Source: Bacteroidota bacterium (GTDB lineage Bacteria > Bacteroidota > Bacteroidia > Flavobacteriales_F > PHOS-HE28). Taken from it: a stretch of DNA of 48,934 bases. The position numbers and the translations under genes were made by a program. Under the pieces are notes generated by a model. The model searched no databases, was not told the DNA's origin, and saw only the letters and a program-made list of their open reading frames with translations. Shown here piece after piece: positions 20,346-30,700 of the stretch (within the stretch, counting starts at the first letter, position 1; each line of letters starts with the position of its first letter). The stretch is from contig JAKQEI010000109.1 of the NCBI GenBank assembly GCA_029573495.1, positions 1 through 48,934 on the forward strand, in the 5' to 3' direction.

Positions 20346-20353
20346 TAACTTTG
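20346..20353 (+). promoter_or_regulatory. -7 box for the helical-repeat gene
   Basis: TAACTTTG matches TAnnTTTG, 40 nt before the ATG at 20394, and is divergent from the aminopeptidase promoter. No firm -33 TTG was seen. Confidence 0.5.
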
Positions 20354-20393
20354 GTGCAACTGGTTGGGATCCTAACCAGAATGCTCAGCCCCC

Positions 20394-21929
20394 ATGAAGC
20401 CAAGTACGGAACTGCACGACCTGATCAAGTCGTTGACCAAATCGGAGAAGCGGTTCTTCAAGCTGCATTCCTCGCTGCAGGCGGGGGACAAGAACTACCT
20501 GAGGATCTTCGATGCGATCGACAAGCAGAAGGCTTACGACGAGGAGGCGATCAAGAAGCAGTTCGCCAAGGAGACCTTCATCAAGCATCTGCCATCAGAG
20601 AAGAACCACCTGTACAAGCTGATCCTGAAATCGCTGCGTGCCTTCCATGCCGAAAGCTCGGTGAGCGGGATCCTGAAGCAGGAGATCAAGAACATCGAGA
20701 TCCTCTATCAGAAGGCGCTGTACTCCGAGTGCAACAAGCTTCTGCATCGGGCCAAGCGGATCGCCAAGGAGAATGAGCGGTTCTACTACTGGTTCGAGTT
20801 GCTGAGCTGGGAGAAGATGCTGCTGGAGGAAGCCTACGAGAGCGGGGAGTTCACCAAGGACCTGGATGCGCTCATCGAGGAGGAGCGTGTGGTCGTTGAA
20901 CGGCTTCGCAACCTCGCGGCGTACCACATCCTCTATAGCAAGATCAACTACGTCTTCCGGAGTGGTGGCTATGTGCGTACAGAAGAGGAGCACGCCATGG
21001 TGGAGGAGATCAGTGAGCACCCATTGATCAAGGGGAAGAACACCGCGCTGTCACGCAGGGCCGCAACGATCTGCTATTACACCCAGGGATTCTGCCACTG
21101 GGCCAAGCGGGATTGGGCGACCAGCTTGGAGAAGTTCGTGCGGGTGCGGCAGATCCTCGATGATCATGTGCAGATCCGGTCCGACCTGCCCAAGCGCTAT
21201 ATCCGTACGCTGCACTATATCGTCAATGCGCAGATCGAGCTGAAGGACCTGAAGAACGCCAGGGCCAACATCAAGTACCTGCGTGAACTCCCCGGACAAC
21301 CGGGTTTCGGAGGTCAGAACATCGAGGCCCAGGTCTTTGTGGCCAGTTTCCTTGGTGAATTGCGCCTGCTGGACCGGAGTGGGGAGCATGCCAGGGCCAT
21401 TGCGCTGACGCAGACCGTGATCGAGGGGATGGAACAACTGGGTGACCGGTTGCACAAGGAGCATGAGCTGGAGTTCTACTTCACCCTGGCCTGCGTGCAC
21501 TTCGGTGGTGACGAGATGAACAAGGCGCTCTTCTGGTTGAACAAGGTGCTGAATGACAATGAGCCCACACTTCGCCAGGACATCTTCACCTACGCCCGTC
21601 TTTTCAACCTGGTGATCCACTACGAGCTCGGGAATTACGATCTGCTGGAGTACATCGTGCGTTCCACGCATCGGTTCCTGAACAAGCGCCAACGCGCGGA
21701 TGGCATGGAAACGGTCCTCATGGAGCATATCAAGAAGCTGGCCCGCACGCCCGACCCGGTGGCGAAGCGCGAACTCTTCCGGTCGATGCTCGTGAAGTTC
21801 GAGGTATTGCTCAACGACGCCAACGAGAGCCTTGTTCTCAAGTACTTCGATGTCCTCTCCTGGGTGACCTCCCGCATCGAGGGCGTCCCGTTCAGTGAGG
21901 TTGTCCGCCGCCAGGTCGCGGTGAAGTAG
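20394..21929 (+). CDS. Conserved Bacteroidota helical-repeat (TPR-like) protein, unknown function
   Basis: A 511-residue, highly charged, predicted all-helical cytoplasmic protein; no signal peptide or membrane segment. The N-terminus has the motif LIKSLTKSEKRFFKLHSSLQ followed by NYLRIFDAIDKQKAYDEEAI, which I recognise as recurring in Bacteroidota proteins without assigned function. Later segments with repeating W/Y-A-L spacing (for example ALFWLNKVLNDNEPTLRQDI) resemble TPR or related helix pairs. It runs convergently with the PorE-like gene, with 3 nt between the two stop codons. A scaffold role is plausible but not shown. Confidence 0.8.
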   Translation: MKPSTELHDLIKSLTKSEKRFFKLHSSLQAGDKNYLRIFDAIDKQKAYDEEAIKKQFAKETFIKHLPSEKNHLYKLILKSLRAFHAESSVSGILKQEIKNIEILYQKALYSECNKLLHRAKRIAKENERFYYWFELLSWEKMLLEEAYESGEFTKDLDALIEEERVVVERLRNLAAYHILYSKINYVFRSGGYVRTEEEHAMVEEISEHPLIKGKNTALSRRAATICYYTQGFCHWAKRDWATSLEKFVRVRQILDDHVQIRSDLPKRYIRTLHYIVNAQIELKDLKNARANIKYLRELPGQPGFGGQNIEAQVFVASFLGELRLLDRSGEHARAIALTQTVIEGMEQLGDRLHKEHELEFYFTLACVHFGGDEMNKALFWLNKVLNDNEPTLRQDIFTYARLFNLVIHYELGNYDLLEYIVRSTHRFLNKRQRADGMETVLMEHIKKLARTPDPVAKRELFRSMLVKFEVLLNDANESLVLKYFDVLSWVTSRIEGVPFSEVVRRQVAVK

Positions 21930-21932
21930 ACC

Positions 21933-23840
21933 TCAGGGCCGGTCGTTCGTTACGGCCATGGTGGCCACGCTCGTCACGGTGAATTCTGTTCGCCTGTTCG
22001 CCTGGTGCTCCTCTTCGGAACAACGCACACCGTTCCCACACCCGTTCACCAGGCGTTCTTCGCCGTAGCCTTTCGCAACGATGCGGTCCGGGTCCACTCC
22101 ACGCTGGATGAGGTAGTTGACCGCGGCGTTCGCGCGTGCGTCAGAGAGCACAAGGTTGTAGAGGTCACCGCCGCGACTATCGGTATGGGAGCCGAGTTCG
22201 AAGGACATGCGTGGGTTCTCCATGAAGAGACGGGCGATCTCATCAAGCTCCCTGGCCGCGTCCGATCGGATATCCCAGCTGTCGTAGTCGTAATAGATGT
22301 TGTTGATCGCGATGGCTTCACCAAGGCGCAGACGGGTCATGTGGAGGGGTGCGTTCAGGGTATCACGGCTCGTCAGGCCTCTGGTGCTCACCATGCGCGA
22401 GGTGGTGAGCATGTCCTCACGCGATCCCCGCAAGGTGTAGTCACTGTTCGGTTTGAGCTTGAAGGTGAACAGACCATCCGGACCGGAAAGGGTGGAATCG
22501 TCCTCCCCTGTGCCCAGGTGAGTGAGGGTGACGGCCACATCAGGCAGGAAATTCCCATCGTCATCCACCGTGAAGCCCACCAGGTCGAACATCGGTTCAT
22601 AGAGTGTGAAGGCATAGATCTGGTCCGAACCGTCACGGTCGCTGCTGAGGAAGCCGGCCTTGCCGGTGCTGTCCATCATGAAGAAGAAGTCGTCCCGAGG
22701 CGTGTTGATGGGCGCCTTCAGGTTGACCGGATCGGACCATTGCCCATCGATCTCCTGCGTCTCGAAGATGTCCAGTCCCCCCATGTTGAGGTGACCCGTG
22801 CTCGCGAAGTGCAGCGTGTTCCCGTTCACCGTGGGGAACACCTCATTGCCGGGTGTGTTGACCGTGGGGCCGAGGTTCTCGGGCTCGGACCAGCCGGTTC
22901 CATTATCCCGGCATCGCCAGATGTCCGATCCACCGAGGCCACCAGGACGGTCCGAGGCGAAGTACAAGGTGTGTCCGTCATTGCTCAGCGCAGGATGCCC
23001 GGTGGACCAGTGGTCACCATTGTACGCGAAGGCGTGCAGGTCGCTCCATGCACCTGTGCTGTCCAGTTGAGCCCGGAACAACATCAGCTGACTGGTGTTC
23101 CGCTCGTCCTTAAGGAGCTTGCGTTGCGCGTAGTTGCTCCGCGTGAAGTACAGGGTGCGCCCGTCGGCACTGAGCGCTGCAGGCCCTTCGTGATAGATGC
23201 CGTTCACGCTTCCTCGAATGGGTTCGGCCTCGAGCCATGTCACCTCCGTCCTGGAAGTGGTGTGGTACAGGTCGAGGAAGGAGTGGCCGTTCCAGGGGTT
23301 GCCGTTCCGGTCATCGACCTGTTCCTCGCCGGCGAAGAGAAGTCCATTCTTGTACGGGATCCCCCCGATGGCCGTTGATACACCGGGAATGGTGATGCGA
23401 TTGACGAAGAAGCGGGTCGAATCAGCATAGAAGGAACCATAGCCCTGGGTGGATGCGAAGAGGTCCAGCGCATATCGGTTCTCCGGGGTCTGTTCCAGCA
23501 CCCGAAGGAACTGGTCAGCCGCTTCATCCTGCGCACCGGACATGCGAAGCACCTCTCCGAAATGCAGTGCCGTGTCACCGCTCAAAGGGTGCGCGGCGTG
23601 CAGGATCCGGTAGTGCTTGAGGGCCTGTTCCCAGGCGTTGTGCCTGCGATAGGAATCGGCGAGGCGGGCACGCACCGTTCGATCCTCCTGGTAGGAGAGC
23701 ACCTTCTCGTACAGTCGTTCGGCCCGGGTGTACTGCATCAGGTCGTAGGCCTGATCGGCGAGTTGCGTCCGGGTGCTCGTACATCCGGTAAGGACGGCGA
23801 GCGTCGAGAAGAGGGACCATTTCCAGACGGGCTTCATCAT
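21933..23840 (-). CDS. PorE-like OmpA-family lipoprotein (TPR, beta-propeller, carboxypeptidase-regulatory and OmpA domains)
   Basis: A 635-residue predicted outer-membrane lipoprotein. It begins with a type II signal (FSTLAVLTGC, lipobox LTGC, Cys20). Next come TPR-like repeats (about 28-135), PD40/WD40-like propeller blades (for example LYFASDRPGGLGGSDIWRC), a carboxypeptidase-regulatory-like fold (LVGFTVDDDGNFLPDVAVTL), and a C-terminal OmpA domain (NIYYDYDSWDIRSDAARELD, HTDSRGGDLYNLVLSDARA) that should bind peptidoglycan. This order is that of PorE, the T9SS anchoring protein. Its ATG shares one base with the stop of the SprF-like gene (TGATG), so it is likely translated with it, perhaps tethering the export complex to the cell wall. 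Confidence 0.88.
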   Translation of the reverse strand: MMKPVWKWSLFSTLAVLTGCTSTRTQLADQAYDLMQYTRAERLYEKVLSYQEDRTVRARLADSYRRHNAWEQALKHYRILHAAHPLSGDTALHFGEVLRMSGAQDEAADQFLRVLEQTPENRYALDLFASTQGYGSFYADSTRFFVNRITIPGVSTAIGGIPYKNGLLFAGEEQVDDRNGNPWNGHSFLDLYHTTSRTEVTWLEAEPIRGSVNGIYHEGPAALSADGRTLYFTRSNYAQRKLLKDERNTSQLMLFRAQLDSTGAWSDLHAFAYNGDHWSTGHPALSNDGHTLYFASDRPGGLGGSDIWRCRDNGTGWSEPENLGPTVNTPGNEVFPTVNGNTLHFASTGHLNMGGLDIFETQEIDGQWSDPVNLKAPINTPRDDFFFMMDSTGKAGFLSSDRDGSDQIYAFTLYEPMFDLVGFTVDDDGNFLPDVAVTLTHLGTGEDDSTLSGPDGLFTFKLKPNSDYTLRGSREDMLTTSRMVSTRGLTSRDTLNAPLHMTRLRLGEAIAINNIYYDYDSWDIRSDAARELDEIARLFMENPRMSFELGSHTDSRGGDLYNLVLSDARANAAVNYLIQRGVDPDRIVAKGYGEERLVNGCGNGVRCSEEEHQANRRTEFTVTSVATMAVTNDRP

Positions 23841-24787
23841 CAGAAGTAGCGTGGTGATCGGATGCGGATGGGCTCCTTGCCGAAGTCCAGACCGAGCATC
23901 ACTTCATGGCTGCCGCTGGTGTAGGTGCGGAGCCGGGAGGTTGACATGTCATAGGCGTAGCCGATGCGGAGCATGGGGTTCACCTGGTATTCAAGCATGC
24001 CGACGAGGGCATCGCCGGTGCGATATCCGAGGCCCAGCCAGATCCTGGAACGGTAGAGCACGTTGCAGTTGATATCGGCCTCGACCGGTGCCGCTGGCGT
24101 GAAACGCACCATGGTGCTGGGCTTGAGATCGAACGATTCATTGAGGTTGAACACATGACCGGCGTGCAGGTAGTAGTGCTGGGTGAAGTAGTTCGTGACC
24201 GCTCCATTGATGTTCTGCACAAGGCCCTTGTCCGTGGCATGGATCGTGGGAACGGAAAGACCGACGTAGGAGTACAGGTCATACCAGTAGACACCGAATC
24301 CGAACTTGCCCACGGGTTTGTTGGTAATATCACCTTGGAAGACCTGGTCGCTGGCATCCCAGTAGGTCAGCTGGCTCAGTCGGGCCGAGTAGACGGAGAC
24401 TCCGGCACGCAGCCCCAGTGCGAGCTTGCTCTCCGGTCCGAGCCGAAGGTGGTATGCGTAGTGGCCGGCGATGTCCAGGTCACGGCTGACACCGATCTGA
24501 TCGTGCACCACGGAAAGGCCGGCTCCCATCTTCCCGTTCAGGAGCGGGGCATCCAGGGCCATCATGCTCGTTCGAGGAGCACCTTCGACCTGCAGCCACT
24601 GGCTGCGATGCAGCAGGCTTCCGCTCATGTACGGATGGCTGCCCGCGTATGCCGGGTTCAGGAAGAGCTGGTTGAACATGTACTGGCTCACCATGACCTC
24701 CTGCTGCGCCAACGCTGGTGTTGCACAGACGAAGGCGAGCAGCACTGCATATACGGGGCGAAGGGATATCATTGTTCGTTCGGGCAT
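23840..24787 (-). CDS. PorP/SprF-family type IX secretion outer-membrane protein
   Basis: A 315-residue outer-membrane beta-barrel of the PorP/SprF family. It has an N-terminal signal peptide (MISLRPVYAVLLAFVCATPALAQQ if the internal Met at 24772 is used) and the family start EVMVSQYMFNQLFLNPAYAGS. The end is also family-like (GSHEVMLGLDFGKEPIRIRSPRYF). Family members are needed for secretion of specific type B T9SS cargo, as SprF is for SprB in Flavobacterium johnsoniae. It is coupled to the adhesin gene by a TGATG stop/start at 24787 and to the PorE-like gene at 23840. Two starts are possible: 24787 (coupled) and 24772 (cleaner signal peptide). Confidence 0.93.
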   Translation of the reverse strand: MPERTMISLRPVYAVLLAFVCATPALAQQEVMVSQYMFNQLFLNPAYAGSHPYMSGSLLHRSQWLQVEGAPRTSMMALDAPLLNGKMGAGLSVVHDQIGVSRDLDIAGHYAYHLRLGPESKLALGLRAGVSVYSARLSQLTYWDASDQVFQGDITNKPVGKFGFGVYWYDLYSYVGLSVPTIHATDKGLVQNINGAVTNYFTQHYYLHAGHVFNLNESFDLKPSTMVRFTPAAPVEADINCNVLYRSRIWLGLGYRTGDALVGMLEYQVNPMLRIGYAYDMSTSRLRTYTSGSHEVMLGLDFGKEPIRIRSPRYF

Positions 24788-27700
24788 CAGCGGCGCAGAT
24801 CAACGTACCCCTGCAGGGTACGAGAGCCATCGTTTATACTGAGGATCACGAAGTAGGTTCCATTGGGGAGTTGACCGCTCTGGTTGCTCTCGCCCGCCCA
24901 TTCATTGTGATAATCAGGACGTTCGTAGACCACATTGCCCCATCGGTTCACCACGGTGAACAGGTTCTTCGGGTAGGCTTCGATCCCGCGGACCACGAAG
25001 CGCTCGTTGTCGTTGTCGCCATTCGGGCTGAATGCCGTGGGCATGGCGAGGTCCGAGGGCTCGTTGATCTCCACCATCAGGGTCGCAGTGCATCCGTTCG
25101 CATCGGTCACCATCAGGCTATACGTCCCAGCCGCGAGGCCTGCGATGCTCTCGGTAGTTGCTCCGTTCGACCAAGCGAAGAGATAGGGTGCGCTGCCTCC
25201 GCTCACCGCGTTGGCGATGCTTCCATCCTGGGCGCCGAACGCGCTGACGTTGTATCCCGACGCATGACTGCTCACCAGGGTGTCGAAGGTGATCGCGGCC
25301 GGTTGCTGCACCTCGTAGGTCCCTTGGAAGGTGCAACCGGCCGCATCCACGATCGATACGGTGTAACTGCCGGCTGAAAGGCCATCGAGGTCCTCGGTGG
25401 TCGCTCCGTGGCTCCACGTGATGTTGAACGGAGCGGTTCCGCTGGAGACGGTCAGATCAACGGCACCAGCGGCTTCTCCATGGCAGGGCGTGGCGCTGAT
25501 GGTCGCTTCAGCTTCCAACAGCGGTGACCCGATGATGATGGCCGATGCCTGGACGGTGCAGCCGTTCGCATCCGTGATGACCACGTTCAATTCACCAGGG
25601 GCAAGACCCGCAAGGTCCTCGGTAGAGGCGCCGTTATCCCATTCGTATTGGAATGGACCACTGCCACCGGTCACCGTCAGGTCCACGGTACCATTGTCGC
25701 CAGCGCACGCCGCCGAAGTGGCGCTCGTGGTGGCATCGAGCGCCAACGGCGCCTCCAGGGTGCTGCAGTCCTGGGCTTCACAACCGTTCGCATCGGTGAT
25801 CACGACGCAATAGTCACCGGGCCCCAACCCTGTGATCATGGGATCGGTCGAGGAGAGCCCGTTCGGTCCGCTCCACGCATAGATGAAAGGCTGGGTACCA
25901 CCGGTCACGATGGTCTCGATGGAGCCATCCGCCGCGTTGGCACACGATATCTCGGATCCGCCAGGGAAGTTCGAGGTGTTCAGGGTCGGAAGCACGGGTA
26001 CCGGGGAGATGATGTCCACGACATCCACGGAGGTGCACCCGTTCATGTCGGTCGCTGTCACGGTGTAGGTGCCGGCGGCAAGACCGCTCAGGTCCTCCAG
26101 CGTGGAGCTGAAACCATCAGGGCCGGACCAGCTCTGTGCGTATCCACCATTGCCGCCAGTGATGGTCAGGTCGATGGCTCCGTCGCTCGTGCCATGACAG
26201 CTGGTGCCCGAGCCGTTGTAGCCCGCTACGCTCGTGGTCGTGGACAGGACACTGTCGGGCTGGGACAGTGTGACCACGGTGAAGAAGCTGCAGTTATTGG
26301 CGTCGGTGACCACGAGTTCATAGTTGTAGTCGCCGGCGGGCAGGCCGGTGACATCCTCAGTGCTGAACTCGATCTCGTCAGGGCCTCGCCAGCTGAAGGT
26401 GTATGGTCCTGAGCCACCCGTGATGGTCGCGTCGATCGAGCCATCGCTGGCCCCGAAGCAGCTCACATTCGTGCCGGAGGGGTAGACTGAGAGTGTGAGC
26501 TCAGCGGATACACCGTCCAGGGGTTCGGTGAGTGTGATCAACGTATCCGTTGTACAACCCGATGCATCCGTGATGTGGACCTCGTAATCGCCGGCCAGGA
26601 GACCGGAGTTACCGGCCTGCTGGGATTGATATCCGTTTGGGCCGGAGATCCCGATCGCATAGGGTGCGGTGCCACCTGTCGGGTTCAGCTCGATCACACC
26701 GGTGCTGTCGCCCTGGCATTGCAGGTTGTATGATCCGTAGAAGGAGACATAGGGTCCTGCATCGAGCGGAAGCGGCCCTTCAAGCTCGGTGGTGAACATG
26801 CCCGAGCACCCGAGGTCGTCGGTGATCTCCACGGTATAGGCGCCATTGGCGAGTCCGACCGGGTCCTGGTCAGAGGACGTGAACCCATCGGGTCCATTCC
26901 AAAGGACCGCGTATGTGGAACCACCACCTGTGATGCTCAGGTCGATGCTGCCGTTAAGGCCGTCGGCACAGGGGTTCGATACCTGCTGGAAGCTGGCATG
27001 CAAAGGTGCCGGTGCGCCAAGGATGAGGAGGCTGTCGTTCCGGCAACCGTTCACATCGGTCACTGTCAAGGAATAGGTCCCGGGTCCGAGGTCGGACAGG
27101 TCCTCGTCCTGTGACGAGAATCCGTTCGGTCCGATCCACTCGAACTGATAGGCGGGAGCGCCACCGGTCACGGTGACCTCGATACCACCGTCATCACCGG
27201 CGCAGCTCACCTGATCTCCATTGAAGTCCGTGAGGGCGATCACAACTTCCAGTTCATCTGGCGCGGTGAGCGTAGCGGATGCGGACCCCGTGCAGCCGAG
27301 CGCATCGGTGACGGCCAGGTCGTACACGCCGGCCACCAGGCTCATCAGGTCCTCGGCATCGCTCGTGAATCCATCCGGTCCGGTCCACGCATAGGTGTAG
27401 GCGGGCGTTCCACCGGTCACCGTGGCGTTGAACACACCGATCGCGAGCGTCGCACACGGGATGTTGTATCCTCCGTTGTAGGTGACCGAAGCGAGGTCGA
27501 CCGACAATGGTGCGGGTTGTGTGAGGGTATGCTCGCTTGCGTGGGAGCATCCGTTCGCATCGGTCACTGTCAGGGAATAGGTGCCGGCGACAAGGCCGCT
27601 GATCACCGCCGTTGATGCGTTGAACAGGTCCGGTCCGGTCCAGGTGATCGAGTATGGTGCGGTCCCACCCTGGATCGCGGCCTCGAGCTGGCCATCCGCT

Positions 27701-30700
27701 CCGCCATGGCAGGTGATGTTCTTCCCGTCGCTCAGTGTCGTCGCCGTCACGTTCACTTCGACGGTGGCAGGCGCGGTGAGCGTGTAGGAGACGGAAGAGG
27801 TACATCCGTTCGCATCCGTGATCAAAGCGTCATAGGTGCCGGGGTCCAGACCCGTTCTATCCTCGCTGATCACGCCATCATTCCACGAGACCGTGAACGG
27901 TGCTGCTCCACCTGCAATGCTGAGGTCGATGCTGCCGTCCGCAGCACCTGCACAGGTGACGTTGTTCCCGTTGATCTCCGAAAGCGTGGCCGCGACATCC
28001 ATCGGCTGTGGTGCTGCGAGTTCGATGGTCGCCTGTGCGGTACAACCGTTCTCATCCATCACGATGACCTGGTAGGTTCCGGCATCGAGCCCATCGATCA
28101 CGGCTGTATCGGCTGTGAATCCGGCCCCATTGCTCCATGTGATCGAGTAGATGCCGGTGCCTCCTTGCAGGGTCAATGCGATGCTTCCGTCACTGCCCCC
28201 TGCACATGCGATCTGATCCCCGCTGGCGTAGAGGCTCGTGGTGTGGGCGATCTGCAGCGGGGCGGGTGCGGTCACGATGGCTTGAGCGATCGTGCTGCAT
28301 CCGTTCGCATCGATGATGCTCGTCATATAATTGCCAGGTGCAAGTCCGGATGGATCCTCATCCGTTGATGCGAAGCCATTCGGGCCGTTCCAGCCGATGG
28401 TGTACGGGGTCGTTCCACCCTGCACGGAAAGGTCGATGGATCCATCGTCGGCACCAGCACAACTGATCGGTGCGGTGGTGGTGGATCCGGTCAATTGGAT
28501 GGGGGCTGACAGGCTGAAAGAGGTCGTGGAAGTACAGCCGTTCTCGTCCGTCGCGACCACGGTATAGTTGGCGGCCCCGAGTCCGAAGATGTCCTCCGAG
28601 GACGCGGTGAATCCATTGCTGCCGGACCACTGGAAGGTCGGGCTTCCCACGCCTCCCGTAACGGTCAGATCGATGCTGCCATCATTACCGTTCGCACAGG
28701 AGATAGCCCACCCCAGGTGGTCGCTCACCGTTCCGTTGATGACGATCGGTGCGGGCTCATCGAGTTCCACCTGCGTGTTCGCGGTGCATCCATTGGCGTC
28801 CGTGATGAGCGCTGAATAGGTCCCGGCTGCGAGACCGCTCAACGAGGCGCTCGATCCGCTGAAGCCATTGGGTCCGGTCCATTGGATCGCCATCGGAGCG
28901 GTTCCCCCGGTCACTGCCAGCTGGATGGAACCCGATGAGGCTCCCGCACAGCCGATGGAGGTACCGCCCGGGGTGTTGGAGGTGATGATCGATGGAACGA
29001 TCGATGCGGGTCCGGTCAATGTCCGGTCCACACTGGTGGTACATCCATTCAGGTCTGTAACAAGCAGCGTGTAGTTGCCGGGTGCTAGACCTGCGATGTC
29101 CTCCGTGGCCGCGGTGAAGGCGTTCGGACCGCTCCACTGGTAGGTGTACGGCGTCGTTCCGCCCGTGATGGTCGCGTTGATACTGCCGTCGTTCGCGCCG
29201 CTGCAACTGATGTTCGTACCGCCGTGAACGCTCGGAACAAGGGAGGCCGCAAGCACGGCCGGTCCGGTGATCACGTGGGTGAGGACCGCTGCGCAACCGT
29301 TCGCGTCATCGACGCTCACGTGGTAGCTGCCGCTCGTCAGGCCGCTGATGTCCTCGGTGCTGGCGGAGAAGCCGGCCGGACCGTTCCAGGTGATGGTGAA
29401 CGGACCCGTGCCGCCGGTCACGGTCAGGTCGATCGCTCCGTTGTTCGCGTTCGCGCAGGAGACCCCCCAGCCACCTGGATGGCTGGTGCTGGTGGCGCTC
29501 AACTGGAGTGAACCGGGCTGGCTCACATTGAACGCTTCCGTGACCGAGCATCCGTTCGCATCGGTCAGTTCGAGCACATAGCCGCCCGCCCCGATCGAGC
29601 TGAGGTCCTCCGTATCGGCCGTGTATCCGCCCGGGCCGGACCAGGAGTACGTATATGGTACGGTGCCTCCGGTCGCCGTGATGTCCACGGCACCGGTCGC
29701 GCTGCCTTGGCAGGCGGCGGTGGTCACATCGCCCGTGAAGGTCAGCGCCGTGGGTTCGACGATCGTGATGACAGTGTCCTTTGCACAACCGTAGAAGTCC
29801 ACCAAGTGGAGCGAATACTCACCTGGGCTGAGCCCGTCGATATCCTCCAGACCGGTTGTTTGAGCATCCGGTCCGGTCCAGATGTGGGAATAAGGCGCGT
29901 TACCACCGCTCACAGTAAGGTCGATGCTGCCATCGTTGGATCCATGGCAGCTGATGTCCGCCGCAACGGCGTTCATGGCCAGGGGTGCCGATGCACCGAT
30001 GATCGTGACCGGATAGTGTTTGGTGTGGTCGCACCCGTTGGCATCGGTCACCGCGACCATGTACAACCCGGGGGCGAGTCCGGTCACCGTTGGGCCTGTC
30101 GCCGCAGGATCGGTGTCCCACGTGATGAGATACGATCCACTACCTCCAGTTACCGAGATCGTCGCGGCACCATCATGTGCGCCAAAGCAGCTCTCATGGG
30201 TGATGGTCTCGAAGAAGGCATCCACCTCGGCAGCGGGCTGGGTGATGTTGACCGAGGTCGTGGCGATGCAGCCGTTCGCATCCGTGACTTGCACGCCGTA
30301 TTGACCGGCGATCAGATCGACCGCTTGAGGACCGAGCTGCATGGGAACCGAGCTCCAGGTATAGGTGTAGGGAGGGGTTCCACCTTCCGCGAGGGCGGTC
30401 GCGCCGCCGGTGTTCGCTCCGTGGCAGAGGACATCGGTGGTACCGGTGATGGTGACGCTCAAGGCGCTCGCAGGTTGTGTGATGACCACATTGCGTTGCA
30501 CCTGGCATCCGTTGGCATCGGTGACCACGCAGGTCTTGGTGCCTACGCCTAGGTTGCTGGCGGTGGCCGTGTTCTGTGCGGGCATGGTGTTCCATGCGTA
30601 GGTGTACGGTCCGGTCCCTCCTGTAGCGATGATGGTAGCACTGGCATCCGACCCACTATGGCACGAGACCGCTGTCTGCCCCGCGATGGAAGCGTCCAGC

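Noticed and set aside
22005..23378. 457-residue plus-strand open frame opposite the PorE-like gene
   Set aside because: Opposite strand of a gene with clear OmpA, propeller and lipobox features; no homology recognised.
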